In this document: positions 16,772 through 25,873 of the stretch, one piece after another
Numbering within the stretch: position 1 is the stretch's first letter
Layout: every line of letters starts with the position of its first letter
Assembly: GCA_025358025.1 (NCBI GenBank)
Contig: JANYKW010000099.1
Location: 124,001-188,000, forward strand
From: Bacteroidia bacterium
Lineage (GTDB): Bacteria; Bacteroidota; Bacteroidia; Bacteroidales; Prolixibacteraceae
Direction: 5' to 3'
Length of the DNA: 64,000 nucleotides
Program-made: the position numbers and the translations under genes
Notes under the pieces: generated by a model
Told to the model about the DNA's origin: nothing
Seen by the model: only the letters and a program-made list of their open reading frames with translations
Database searches by the model: none

Positions 16772-18271
16772 ATGAAACCATCTAAAAGTTTTTACAACTG
16801 GATGAGTCTTGCCGGGTTTGTTATCGCGGCAAATAGCTTGCTCGTAATCATGGTATTATTTCTTTTTTCACTCTTTTCAGCTCAGAGTAATACCTATCTG
16901 GGTTTGTATATTTATATTATCGTTCCAATGTTTTTAGTCATTGGTTTGGTAATGATTCCGTTAGGCATTATTCTTCGCATTCGTAAAAAAGAAACATCCG
17001 ATGAAGATGAAGGAAACTGGCCGGTTTTCAATTTGAATGATACAAAATTCCGTTCCGGATTCATTACAATATCTGTTATTACTGTATTGTTACTTTTGGT
17101 TTCTGCTATGGGAAGTTACCAGGCGTTTCGATATACTGAATCCGTAGAGTTTTGCGGTAAACTTTGTCACAAGGTGATGGAGCCTGAATATGTTTCTTAC
17201 CAGCATTCTCCGCACGCCCGGGTTGCGTGTGTGGAATGCCACGTGGGAGAAGGTGCTGACTGGTACATGAAATCAAAGTTGTCCGGGCTCTATCAGGTTT
17301 ATTCAGTGACTTTTAAAAAGTATGCTCGTCCGATTGAAACCCCTTTGCATAACTTAAGGCCAGCCCGCGAAACATGCGAACGTTGCCACTGGCCGGAGAA
17401 GTTTTATTCGAGGAAACTAATAAACATACGTTCATACCTGACTGATTCCGCTAGTACGGAGTGGAACAATTCGCTGATGATGAAGATTGGTCCGGAATAT
17501 AGCTCGATGGGATTAACAGAGGGTATTCACTGGCACATCAACAAAGATTTTAAAATTGAATATGTCTCCACAACAAACGACAGGGAGAGTATCCCCTGGG
17601 TTAAAATGACCAATCTGAAGACCGGAGAGGTAAAAACCTTCATGGACACTGAAAATCCCTTGGATAAGGCAGCACTTGATTCTATCCCTTCCAGAACAAT
17701 GGACTGTATGGATTGTCACAACAGGCCATCCCATCTATACAATTCACCCACATTTTATATTAACAATGCGATGGTTGCCGGAAAGATTCCAAAAGATATA
17801 CCGTACATCAAAAAGGCAACCATGGAAGCGCTGAAAACATCATATACCAGCATGGATTCGGCTATGAGCCAAATAGATCAGACCATTGTAGGATTTTATA
17901 AGGAGAATTACCCGGTTATTTACACCAAAGAGGCTGGCAGAATTACTGCAGCTATCTCGGCAATTCAGGCTGAATATAAAGTCAATGCATTCCCATATAT
18001 GCGGGTTGACGCAACCCGGTACCTGAACCATATCGGTCACCTTGAATCGGATGGTTGTTTCCGCTGCCACTCAGATCGTCATAAAACGGAGAAGGGCGAA
18101 ACGATTTCACGTGATTGTAATCTTTGTCATTTTATAGTTAATCAGGGTCCTACAGGAAATATTACCGCAAGTTCAACAGATAAGTCCCTGGAGTTCGTCC
18201 ATCCGGTCGAGATTAGGGGAGCCTGGAAGACCTCATATTGTTCAGAATGTCACAAGGTCTTGTACGAATAA
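16772..18271 (+). CDS. Seven-haem inner-membrane cytochrome c, NapC/NirT-like (ImcH-like)
   Basis: This 499-residue protein has three N-terminal hydrophobic segments (LAGFVIAANSLLVIMVLFLF; IYIIVPMFLVIGLVMIPLGI; GFITISVITVLLLLVSAMGS), followed by a periplasmic haem domain. Six canonical CxxCH sites are visible: CVECH, CERCH, CMDCH, CFRCH, CNLCH and CSECH. The first site, after YTESVEFC, reads CGKLCH, that is C-X3-C-H. Length, topology and a count of seven resemble the ImcH-type quinol-oxidising cytochromes of metal-reducing bacteria. NrfH/NapC proteins are shorter with four haems. It probably passes electrons from the quinone pool to a periplasmic acceptor; the acceptor is not encoded nearby. 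Maturation would need the CcsBA protein encoded at 54.4 kb. Confidence 0.88.
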   Translation: MKPSKSFYNWMSLAGFVIAANSLLVIMVLFLFSLFSAQSNTYLGLYIYIIVPMFLVIGLVMIPLGIILRIRKKETSDEDEGNWPVFNLNDTKFRSGFITISVITVLLLLVSAMGSYQAFRYTESVEFCGKLCHKVMEPEYVSYQHSPHARVACVECHVGEGADWYMKSKLSGLYQVYSVTFKKYARPIETPLHNLRPARETCERCHWPEKFYSRKLINIRSYLTDSASTEWNNSLMMKIGPEYSSMGLTEGIHWHINKDFKIEYVSTTNDRESIPWVKMTNLKTGEVKTFMDTENPLDKAALDSIPSRTMDCMDCHNRPSHLYNSPTFYINNAMVAGKIPKDIPYIKKATMEALKTSYTSMDSAMSQIDQTIVGFYKENYPVIYTKEAGRITAAISAIQAEYKVNAFPYMRVDATRYLNHIGHLESDGCFRCHSDRHKTEKGETISRDCNLCHFIVNQGPTGNITASSTDKSLEFVHPVEIRGAWKTSYCSECHKVLYE

Positions 18272-18328
18272 AAGGGCTTTGAACGGAGGTTTTCAGATAC
18301 CGGAATTTTGTAAACAAGTTTGAGTTGA

Positions 18329-19762
18329 ATGAAGGTATTATTGACAGGATGTACCGGCTATATCGGGAAAAGGTTGCTTCAGAAACTTTCTGAGAACGGA
18401 CATGAAGTGACCTGCTTTGTTAGAAGCATGGAAAGGTTGATTATTCCGGAAACATCAAATGCAGTAGTAAAAGGATATGAGATAGATTTGTTGAAATCTA
18501 TTCCTGATCATCTGACCTCCCTGGATATAGATGTTGCTTTTTACCTGGTACATTCCATGTCTTCGTCCATTGGCCAGTTCATGGAGGAAGAGGCTCTTTC
18601 AGCCCGATGCTTTGCCAGTTTTGTCAGTAAAACCAAATGTAAGCAGATCATATATCTAAGCGGAATTTCAAATTCAGAAAAACTTTCAAGGCATCTTCAA
18701 TCCAGGAAAAATGTTGAAAATCTGCTTCGGGAATCGGGTAAACACCTTACAGTTTTGAGAGCTGGTATTATCGTAGGAAGCGGAAGTGCATCTTTTGAAA
18801 TTATACGTGACCTGATGGAAATCCTTCCGGTAGTTGTCGCTCCTGCCTGGGTAAATACACTTTGTCAGCCCCTTGGAGTTGCCGATGTATTGAAATACCT
18901 TACCGGATGTATGCTGAATACCCAGACTTACGATGACATTTTCGATATTGGCGGACCTGCAATATTGTCCTATAAAGAGATGCTTTTGCAATATGCCGAG
19001 GTGCGCGGGTTGAAAAGATACATCGGAGTAATACCCTTTTTTAGTCCAAGAATGTCTTCTTACTGGCTCTATTTTGTAACATCCACATCCTATTATCTTG
19101 CTGTAAACCTGGTCGACAGTATGAAGGTTGAAGTGGTATGCAAAGATAACAGGCTTCAGCAAATGTTAGGCATTGAGCCGTTAACCTATCGTGAAGCTTG
19201 CAGACGGGCATTGGAGCGTATCAATCTGGATACAGTTGCATCCAGTTGGACGGATGCAGTATCCATGACTAAAACAAACCAGCTTTTCGAATACCTCGAT
19301 GTACCAAAATTTGGCATTCTACGTGATCGGAGAAGTTTGAAGATCAAGGGTGATCCTGAGATGGTGCTGGAGAAAATTTTCTCTATTGGAGGTGAAACGG
19401 GTTGGTATTTTGCCAACTGGATTTGGAATATCCGGGGAGTGATCGACAAAATGGTTGGTGGTGTTGGCCTTCGTCGTGGCCGCCGCAATGCCACGGATCT
19501 CAATCCGGGCGATGCACTTGATTTTTGGAGGGTATTGATTGCGGATCGGACAAACAAGCGTTTGTTATTGTTTGCAGAGATGAAAGTGCCCGGAGAAGCC
19601 TGGCTTGAATTCAAAATTGTTCTAAGGCAGGATGGCTTTTATCTAACCCAGACCGCCACCTTTATGCCAAAAGGATTGAGTGGGCGCATCTATTGGTGGG
19701 GGCTGTTACCCATTCATTTGGTGATGTTTCAGCAGATGATCAAGGCGATCGTTCAAAAATGA
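18329..19762 (+). CDS. NAD(P)-binding SDR-family protein with C-terminal DUF2867
   Basis: This 477-residue protein has an N-terminal Rossmann domain of the atypical/extended SDR type: MKVLLTGCTGYIGKRLL (GxxGxxG), DVAFYLVHSM, IIYLSGIS and TVLRAGIIVGSGSASF. The C-terminal ~150 residues (MVGGVGLRRGRRNATDLNPGD…ADRTNKRLLLFAEMKVPGEAWLEF…) match the DUF2867 domain, a START-like fold. This fusion is common in bacteria and usually annotated as an NADH-binding oxidoreductase of unknown substrate. It is co-directional with the cytochrome upstream (57-base gap), possibly one transcript. Confidence 0.88.
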   Translation: MKVLLTGCTGYIGKRLLQKLSENGHEVTCFVRSMERLIIPETSNAVVKGYEIDLLKSIPDHLTSLDIDVAFYLVHSMSSSIGQFMEEEALSARCFASFVSKTKCKQIIYLSGISNSEKLSRHLQSRKNVENLLRESGKHLTVLRAGIIVGSGSASFEIIRDLMEILPVVVAPAWVNTLCQPLGVADVLKYLTGCMLNTQTYDDIFDIGGPAILSYKEMLLQYAEVRGLKRYIGVIPFFSPRMSSYWLYFVTSTSYYLAVNLVDSMKVEVVCKDNRLQQMLGIEPLTYREACRRALERINLDTVASSWTDAVSMTKTNQLFEYLDVPKFGILRDRRSLKIKGDPEMVLEKIFSIGGETGWYFANWIWNIRGVIDKMVGGVGLRRGRRNATDLNPGDALDFWRVLIADRTNKRLLLFAEMKVPGEAWLEFKIVLRQDGFYLTQTATFMPKGLSGRIYWWGLLPIHLVMFQQMIKAIVQK

Positions 19763-19802
19763 AAAATGTAACATATGTTCAACATTTTTCTAACTTTACA
19801 TC

Positions 19803-20177
19803 ATGGATACTTTGGAATCGGCATTTAAGATTGATTTGCATAACCCATGGCTGGTTGTCTCCGCGCTCCTCTTTCTGGTGTTGATCGCCTATTTCCTGAT
19901 CAAATTCTTTTCAGTCTTCTTCCAGTTTATCCAAGCCAAAGGTTGTCTTACAGTTTTGCTGATCACATTGGTTGGACTGCCTGGTCTGGTCGCGATAACG
20001 CTTTTAGCCGGGTATACCATTGTCGCATCAATTCTGATTCTCTTTGCCGTTGTTGGGGTAATTACCGGTTATATCGCACGTGATTCTGAAGAGAATGTGG
20101 GCAAATTCGGCAACTTTATCATGATTGTCTCCATTATTACACTGCTCCTCGCATTGATAGTCGTAAAATTTGTTTAA
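19803..20177 (+). CDS. Small three-helix membrane protein
   Basis: This 124-residue protein has hydrophobic segments at about 17-43, 47-91 (probably two helices) and 103-124, and a short polar loop ARDSEENVGKFGN. I recognise no named family. It starts 40 bases after the SDR gene on the same strand and converges with the MutS-like gene, with only 40 bases between the stops. Confidence 0.65.
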   Translation: MDTLESAFKIDLHNPWLVVSALLFLVLIAYFLIKFFSVFFQFIQAKGCLTVLLITLVGLPGLVAITLLAGYTIVASILILFAVVGVITGYIARDSEENVGKFGNFIMIVSIITLLLALIVVKFV

Positions 20178-20217
20178 AACAATAACCAATAAAATAGGAT
20201 GCAGCAGAAGGATACTC

Positions 20218-22017
20218 CTAATCTATAATCCCCATTTTCTTCATCAAATAACTTGCATTCAGTTTTTGGCTGATTCCATTTTTTAGTTTGTAGTCAAAGA
20301 TTAGCTGGTCGTTGGTTAGTTCGACTTCAAAACATTTGTTGACCACAATTTCGGGAAATCTCTTTTCCAGTTCGCCCAGGGACAGGTCATGAGTGGCAAC
20401 AAGCACCACGGCTTTAAGGGAGATCAGTTTTTCGAGTAAACCAAGTGAACCGGTCTGTTTGTCTTTGGTGTTCGTCCCCCGCAGGATTTCATCCAAAACA
20501 ACCAAAGTGCGGGGGTTGGTTTTCACATGATCGATAATCTCCCTGATACGAACCAGTTCGGCGTAAAAGTAGGATTCGTTGTTGGAGAGAGAGTCCTGTA
20601 TTTTAATGCTGGAAAGAATGTCACATGGAGTGAATAAGAAATCCCTGGCGCAAACTGGCGCGCCGTTCTTCGCCAGAATGAGGTTGACCGACAGGGTACG
20701 CAGGAAGGTGCTCTTCCCTGCCATGTTCGCCCCGGTAATGATCATTACGGATGGTGTTCCGGAGAAACTGAATGAGTTGCATATTCTTGTCCCCGGATGC
20801 AGAAGCGGATGCCCCATTTCCGTAGCCTGAAAAGTAAATTCCTCTTCAGAAATGATAGGATATGATACAGCACCCTGGTTGTTGAAGGCATACACGGAGA
20901 AACTGGTCAGGGAATCCAGCTCTGACAAAACATCAAACCAGGTTGGAACAATCTCCCTGTGTTTTTCTTTCCATTTCCCCAGTCGCAACAAGATCTGGAT
21001 GTCGTACAACAAAAATGTATTTAAAAGCAGTGAAGCCAGTATGTTCAGTCGCAAATCAAAGCCATTCAGAAGTTTGAAGAGGGATGTCAGTGAATCACCC
21101 GCTTGCAGTCCCCTGTGAAGCAGCTTATTCCGAAGTCCGGACAGGAAGTCAGATTTAAATTTCTCAGCTTCCATCAGCCGAATGAGTGTTGTATAACTCT
21201 TTAAAGTTCCGGCTGTCCTGGTAAGCGTGGCATGCGCCCTGTTGATTTTTTTCAGATTGGAACCGACAATGGAGAGACTTATCAGGATAGGTAACAGGAG
21301 CGAATTGATGGTAAAGATTCCCGATATGACCAGCATCAACCAACAGGTATTTAGCAGTGGAATCAGGATGCATAAAACTGGCAGCATCCTGCTCTTCTCT
21401 TCCGGCAGACCGAGCCAGGTTTTTAAGTTTTCCAGTTCATTGCCACTTTCGGTGAGGAACATCCCATGGGTTTGAAAATCCTGGACAAACTCATTTTTAT
21501 CCACCAGTTCCAGGATGGCCAGCTGTTTATCCCTGATAAGCGTTTCTTGCTGTCTGGATTGGCATAACCCTCCCGCTAATTTGAGTTTCCCTCCCAACGT
21601 TGAACAGCGGTTCAGATATTGGAACAGTGACCCGATTCCCAAAAGATCGAAATCGGTTGCCAGATGCGGATTAAGATGCAGGTAGACTGACCCCGTTTCA
21701 CGATCGGTATATTGATGATCCACGCTCTTCAGTTCGTTGCTGTTTAGAAGCAATTTGTTGGAGGCGAAACGTTCTTTAAAGGCGAACTTTAAATCCATCT
21801 TGACTGTTAGCAGAAAGGCTACCAACGATGCCAGAGCAATACCAGGGAAGAGAAAAAGATTTTCTGAACGGATGAAGAGGACAAGAAATGCAATAAATAT
21901 CAGAAAAGTGATCAAACGCAAAAGATAGAGGTAGGAAAGCATCTTCCTGATCTTTTTCAATTCTGTATCAAGAGTCGAAATCTTTGAGGTATAATATTCG
22001 TTAACAGTATTTTGCAT
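20218..22017 (-). CDS. Membrane-anchored MutS-like ATPase, last gene of the trp operon
   Basis: From the ATG at 22017 (5 bases after the trpA stop) this gives a 599-residue protein; a longer frame into trpA is unlikely. Residues ~27-80 hold two hydrophobic segments (LYLLRLITFLIFIAFLVLFI; LFLFPGIALASLVAFLLTV). The C-terminal part is a MutS ATPase domain: Walker A ITGANMAGKSTFLRT, DSLSNNESYFYAEL, Walker B VVLDEILRGTNTKDK and VATHDLSLGELE. The MutS mismatch-binding N-terminal domain is absent. Such MutS-like proteins occur widely in Bacteroidota with unknown role. Tight spacing implies co-transcription with the trp genes. Confidence 0.88.
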   Translation of the reverse strand: MQNTVNEYYTSKISTLDTELKKIRKMLSYLYLLRLITFLIFIAFLVLFIRSENLFLFPGIALASLVAFLLTVKMDLKFAFKERFASNKLLLNSNELKSVDHQYTDRETGSVYLHLNPHLATDFDLLGIGSLFQYLNRCSTLGGKLKLAGGLCQSRQQETLIRDKQLAILELVDKNEFVQDFQTHGMFLTESGNELENLKTWLGLPEEKSRMLPVLCILIPLLNTCWLMLVISGIFTINSLLLPILISLSIVGSNLKKINRAHATLTRTAGTLKSYTTLIRLMEAEKFKSDFLSGLRNKLLHRGLQAGDSLTSLFKLLNGFDLRLNILASLLLNTFLLYDIQILLRLGKWKEKHREIVPTWFDVLSELDSLTSFSVYAFNNQGAVSYPIISEEEFTFQATEMGHPLLHPGTRICNSFSFSGTPSVMIITGANMAGKSTFLRTLSVNLILAKNGAPVCARDFLFTPCDILSSIKIQDSLSNNESYFYAELVRIREIIDHVKTNPRTLVVLDEILRGTNTKDKQTGSLGLLEKLISLKAVVLVATHDLSLGELEKRFPEIVVNKCFEVELTNDQLIFDYKLKNGISQKLNASYLMKKMGIID

Positions 22018-22022
22018 AAGTT

Positions 22023-22796
22023 TTAATTTTTCAATGCCTTCAGCAATTGTTTCACTGCTTCCTCTGGTGTAGCGCACTCGCCAAGCAACTGGATAAATTT
22101 ACTTCCCACAATAGCACCATTGGTATGAGCCGATGCAGCTTCAAGGGTATCCCTGTTGCTGATGCCAAAACCTACCAGCAACGGATTGCGTAATCTCATA
22201 TTTGCAACCCTGGAGAAATAAGACTGTTTGCTTTCGTCAAATTTCTGTTGAGCACCGGTTGTGGAAGCACTGGAAACCATATAGATGAACCCCCCGGTAT
22301 ACTGATCAATCAGTCGGATGCGATCTTCTGATGTTTCCGGTGTAATCAGCATGATCATTTTCAGATCATGACTGTCGGCTATTGCCTTGTAGTTTGCCAG
22401 ATAGTCTCCAAAAGGCAAATCCGGAATAATTATCCCATCAATTCCTGCTTCAGCACTGGAATGGCAAAAACGTTCGAAGCCATACTGCATGATCGGATTG
22501 AGGTAACCCATCAGTACCAGGGGAATTTTTATCTCCGGCCGTACATCTTTCAGCTGATCAAACAGAAGGCGGAGAGACATTCCGTTGTGCAGCGCTTCAC
22601 CGGCCGAATGCTGGATGACCGGACCGTCGGCCATTGGATCTGAAAATGGAATACCTACTTCAGCCAGATCAATTCCATGGGTTTGCAGCGCTGTCAATAT
22701 GGATGCTGTATCCTCCAGTTTAGGATAACCTGCAGTGAAATAGACAGATAGAATATTCTTTTTTTTGTTCTGGAAAAGTTGTGTAAGACGATTCAT
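22023..22796 (-). CDS. trpA: Tryptophan synthase alpha chain
   Basis: This 257-residue TIM-barrel enzyme cleaves indole-3-glycerol phosphate to indole, which passes to TrpB. Signatures are YFTAGYPKLEDT, DLAEVGIPFSDPMADGPVIQ (catalytic Glu), LMGYLNPIMQYG, DGIIIPDLPFGD (catalytic Asp), GGFIYMVSSASTTGAQ and PLLVGFGIS. The start codon overlaps the end of trpF by 4 bases, indicating translational coupling. It is next to last in the operon trpBEGDCFA plus MutS-like gene. Confidence 0.97.
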   Translation of the reverse strand: MNRLTQLFQNKKKNILSVYFTAGYPKLEDTASILTALQTHGIDLAEVGIPFSDPMADGPVIQHSAGEALHNGMSLRLLFDQLKDVRPEIKIPLVLMGYLNPIMQYGFERFCHSSAEAGIDGIIIPDLPFGDYLANYKAIADSHDLKMIMLITPETSEDRIRLIDQYTGGFIYMVSSASTTGAQQKFDESKQSYFSRVANMRLRNPLLVGFGISNRDTLEAASAHTNGAIVGSKFIQLLGECATPEEAVKQLLKALKN

Positions 22797-23434
22797 AACC
22801 CGGTAAATTTAATCTTTTGTACGAATTCTGAGAGTAAAGGGATATTTTTAAGTCCTGGAAGTAATTCGAATCTGCTGTTCAGATCCAGTCCTGCCAACAT
22901 CTGGTGCTGAAAATCCAGGAGTGATCTGACAAGGTCAGGCCCGATGCCTCCACTGAGCAGAAACGGAGTTAACCCTTTGTAGGACTGAAGGATGCTCCAT
23001 TCAAATGATTGTCCGGATCCACCATAGCCGCTGGTAGCAGTGTCAAAGAGATAATATGCACAAAGTCTATCATATTCCTTCGTAATTTTAAGATCTTCTG
23101 CATCCCGGATAGAAAATGCCTTGATGATTTTTGTGGTGGCGGGGATCCTTTTATGAAGCAGAGCGAGATATTCAGGCGTTTCATTACCATGAAGCTGGAT
23201 ATAGTCAAGATGATAATCCGCACATTTACTGACAACCTCATCCAATGTTTCATTTACAAATACACCCACGATCTTCTTGTTGTTGAGTGCAGCAACTTCC
23301 GCAGCTGTTTTTTCCGAATTAACATATCTGGGAGATCGTGCGTAGAAAATCAGGCCTAACAGATCTATACCCTGAATGGCTGCTACCTGTCTGATATTGT
23401 CAGGTTCTCTCAATCCGCATACTTTAATGATCAT
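22793..23434 (-). CDS. trpF: Phosphoribosylanthranilate isomerase
   Basis: This 213-residue TIM barrel starts MIIKVCGLREPDN, with the catalytic cysteine in KVCGL. It continues GLIFYARSPRYV, VGVFVNE, YIQLHGNETPEYL and LFDTATSGYGGSGQSFEW (catalytic Asp and phosphate loop), then FLLSGGIGPD. It converts phosphoribosylanthranilate to CdRP. Its start overlaps the 3' end of trpC by 11 bases and its end overlaps trpA by 4. Length is normal. Confidence 0.96.
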   Translation of the reverse strand: MIIKVCGLREPDNIRQVAAIQGIDLLGLIFYARSPRYVNSEKTAAEVAALNNKKIVGVFVNETLDEVVSKCADYHLDYIQLHGNETPEYLALLHKRIPATTKIIKAFSIRDAEDLKITKEYDRLCAYYLFDTATSGYGGSGQSFEWSILQSYKGLTPFLLSGGIGPDLVRSLLDFQHQMLAGLDLNSRFELLPGLKNIPLLSEFVQKIKFTGL

Positions 23435-24230
23435 GGTTAACCTCTTTTAAAAACTTAGTCAGAATAACCCCGGGAGTTCCGCCCCGCATAAAGGTCTCTC
23501 CAATCAGAAATCCCCTGAAGCCATGTTTCCGCAATTCAGTGACAGTAGATGGTTGTGAAATGCCACTTTCAGAGACAAGCAGGATCCTGTTGTCGATTTG
23601 TGTCAGTCGTTCAGCCATGTTGAATGAATGATCAAGCGAGGTCTCAAATGTGCCCAGATGACGGTTGTTGATCCCGAGCATATCAACGTACGGGTTCAAG
23701 AAGTCAAGCTCATTTACATCATGTATTTCAAGTAGTACCTCCATTCCCAATTCCCTTGCAGCCCTTGCCAGGGTGAAGCATGACTCAGGCGTGAGTACTG
23801 CTGCGATAAGAAGCACCGCATCAGCACCTGCAGCTCTTGCCTCAGCCAGTTGGTATGGATCTATGATGAACTCTTTGCGGAGAAGAGGCAGTCCAACCAG
23901 TTTTCTGGCAGTGCGAAGATCATCCAGGGTGCCACCAAAAAAATGAGAATCGGTGAGGATTGAACATGCTGAAGCACCTGCTGATTCATATTCAGGTAAA
24001 ACCTTCCCAATTTCGGCATCCGGGAAGATCCATCCTTTGGAAGGTGACTTGCGCTTGAATTCGGCGATTATTCCTGTTGTAGAGGTGTTTAAAGCCTTAC
24101 GCATGGAGTTAACCGGTCTTTTCATGGCAAGCTGAAGTTGTTCTTCGAGCCTGCTCACCGGAACCTGTAATTTTTGATTTTCAACTTCCATGCGCTTGCA
24201 GGCAATAATCTCCTGTAAAATATCTCTCAT
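23424..24230 (-). CDS. trpC: Indole-3-glycerol phosphate synthase
   Basis: This 268-residue monofunctional IGPS has the N-terminal helix (MRDILQEIIACKRMEVE), GIIAEFKRKSPSKGWI (catalytic lysine), SILTDSHFFGGTLDDL, LPLLRKEFIIDPYQLAEARA, VLLIAAVL, LLEIHDVNEL, LGINNRHLGTFETSL and LVSESGIS. It closes the indole ring by decarboxylation and dehydration of CdRP. It lies 4 bases from the trpD stop and overlaps trpF. Confidence 0.97.
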   Translation of the reverse strand: MRDILQEIIACKRMEVENQKLQVPVSRLEEQLQLAMKRPVNSMRKALNTSTTGIIAEFKRKSPSKGWIFPDAEIGKVLPEYESAGASACSILTDSHFFGGTLDDLRTARKLVGLPLLRKEFIIDPYQLAEARAAGADAVLLIAAVLTPESCFTLARAARELGMEVLLEIHDVNELDFLNPYVDMLGINNRHLGTFETSLDHSFNMAERLTQIDNRILLVSESGISQPSTVTELRKHGFRGFLIGETFMRGGTPGVILTKFLKEVNHDH

Positions 24231-24234
24231 AGCT

Positions 24235-25230
24235 TCAGGAGTTTAATTCTACAAATTTTCTGAATTTCTGAACCGCTTTTCCACTTTCCAGCGATTCACG
24301 TGCTTCTACGATGCAAGCTGTGATAATTTTCTCCGGACAAAGAACATGAATGGCAAATGCAGCATTTGCCAGCACACAATTGGCTTGTTGAGATGTAGCA
24401 ACACCATTTAATACGTTGTCAAAAATGGATGAAGCCTGTTCTACCGTATCTCCCCCAAAAAGATCTTTTGCTTCATTTCGGTCAAACCCAATTTCTTCAG
24501 GAGTATAAATATGTTCGTTTTTATTTGATATAACTTTGAATGAGTCAGTTAGTGAGATTTCATCGTAGCCATCCAGGCTGTGGACAACAGCAAAACGGTT
24601 GCCGCATTGTTGAAATGAATAACTGTACAATCGCAGAAGCGGCAGATTGTATACGCCTAGCAGCTGGTTGCGCGGTTTCGCCGGATTTACCAGCGGCCCA
24701 AGCATGTTAAAGAAATTTCTCACCCCCAGACTTTTTCTTACTCCGGCTACCGCTTTAAGTGCCGGATTAAAGATCGGAGCATGAAGGTATGCCATATTGG
24801 TTTCTCCGATAGATCGTTTCAGCTTGTCAATATCTGTGGTAAACTTTACGCCGTGAAATTCCATTACGTTGGAGGCACCACTTATGGATGTTGCACCATA
24901 ATTCCCATGTTTGGCCACTTTATATCCGGCTCCTGCCACAACAAAGCAGGCGGCAGTGGATACGTTGAACGTATTTTTACCATCACCACCTGTTCCTACG
25001 ATGTCGATTGGATCATATTCGCTCAGGTCGATTTTCACCCGCATATCCAGTAATGCATCCTGAAAACCGGAAAGTTCGTCTATGGAAATACTCCTCATCA
25101 AAAACACGGTGATAAGTGAAGCAATTTGTGCTTCGGTATAGTAGCCGGATACCATATTCTGCAGGATTTCCCTTGCTTCATCACGTCCCAGAAACTGATG
25201 TTCAAACAATCTGTATAATATCTTTTTCAT
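24235..25230 (-). CDS. trpD: Anthranilate phosphoribosyltransferase
   Basis: This 331-residue enzyme transfers phosphoribose from PRPP to anthranilate. The PRPP-binding glycine-rich motif is VGTGGDGKNTFNVSTAA, followed by KHGNYGATSISGASNVME, FFNMLGPLVNPAKPRNQLLGVY and DGYDEISLT. The N-terminal helical domain (HQFLGRDEAREILQNMVSG) is intact. It is not fused to TrpG, which is separate upstream. The 62-base gap to trpG holds a short octamer repeat and a ladder-like start. Confidence 0.97.
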   Translation of the reverse strand: MKKILYRLFEHQFLGRDEAREILQNMVSGYYTEAQIASLITVFLMRSISIDELSGFQDALLDMRVKIDLSEYDPIDIVGTGGDGKNTFNVSTAACFVVAGAGYKVAKHGNYGATSISGASNVMEFHGVKFTTDIDKLKRSIGETNMAYLHAPIFNPALKAVAGVRKSLGVRNFFNMLGPLVNPAKPRNQLLGVYNLPLLRLYSYSFQQCGNRFAVVHSLDGYDEISLTDSFKVISNKNEHIYTPEEIGFDRNEAKDLFGGDTVEQASSIFDNVLNGVATSQQANCVLANAAFAIHVLCPEKIITACIVEARESLESGKAVQKFRKFVELNS

Positions 25231-25300
25231 AATGTGCTGATTAGCTGATTAGCTGATGTGCTGATTATAAGCTTTTATCCTGATTTTCAAACTCATAACT
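25231..25300 (-). repeat. Octamer array E7 between trpG and trpD
   Basis: GTGCTGATTAGCTGATTAGC and following bases repeat with period 8 (TGCTGATT, AGCTGATT, AGCTGATG, TGCTGATT at 25234-25265). On the minus (transcribed) strand the units are of the CTAATCAG type with TAA triplets; on the plus strand they carry TGA and TAG. At the other end the trpG stop TGA lies in GTTATGAGTTTGAAA, which resembles the heptad ladders. Period 8 also shifts frame each unit. Confidence 0.55.
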
Positions 25301-25865
25301 TCTCTTCGATCCAATTTTGCATGATCATGCTTCCCAGGGGCGTCAGAACGGATTCCGGATGGAATTGTACACCGCGTACATGGTACCTTCTGTGCCGTAA
25401 AGCCATGATCTCTCCGGAGTCATCCACTGCTGTTACCTCCAGGTCGGACGGAAAGTCGGCCGGACTGACAGCCCATGAATGGTAACGTCCTGCTTCAAAG
25501 GAACTTCCCATACCTTTAAAAAGAAGATCATCACAGGTGATATTTATCTGTGATGCCACACCATGGTGCACCTCCTTAATATTGATAAGGGTAGCACCAA
25601 AACCCTCGCCGATGGCCTGATGCCCCAAACATACACCGAGGATACTTTTGGTTGAAGCAAGCTGTTTGACTATCTCAAGCAATAATCCTGCCTCTGAAGG
25701 GATCCCCGGTCCAGGGCTCAATAGTATTTTATCGTACGCTTTAGCCTCTTCGATCGAAAGAGCATCATTGCGGCGAACATCCACTCCATATCCCAGCGAC
25801 TTGATCAGGTGTACCAGGTTGTAGGTGAATGAGTCATAATTATCTATTAACAATATATTCTTCAT
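25293..25865 (-). CDS. trpG: Anthranilate synthase glutamine amidotransferase subunit
   Basis: This 190-residue class I glutamine amidotransferase has ILLIDNYDSFTYNL, LLSPGPGIPSEAG, the nucleophile motif GVCLGHQAIG (catalytic Cys), AGRYHSWAVS, and the His-Glu pair VQFHPESVLTPLG. It supplies ammonia to TrpE. It lies 8 bases after the trpE stop. It could also serve p-aminobenzoate synthesis, as is common for TrpG/PabA. Confidence 0.97.
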   Translation of the reverse strand: MKNILLIDNYDSFTYNLVHLIKSLGYGVDVRRNDALSIEEAKAYDKILLSPGPGIPSEAGLLLEIVKQLASTKSILGVCLGHQAIGEGFGATLINIKEVHHGVASQINITCDDLLFKGMGSSFEAGRYHSWAVSPADFPSDLEVTAVDDSGEIMALRHRRYHVRGVQFHPESVLTPLGSMIMQNWIEEKL

Positions 25866-25873
25866 CTGTTCAC

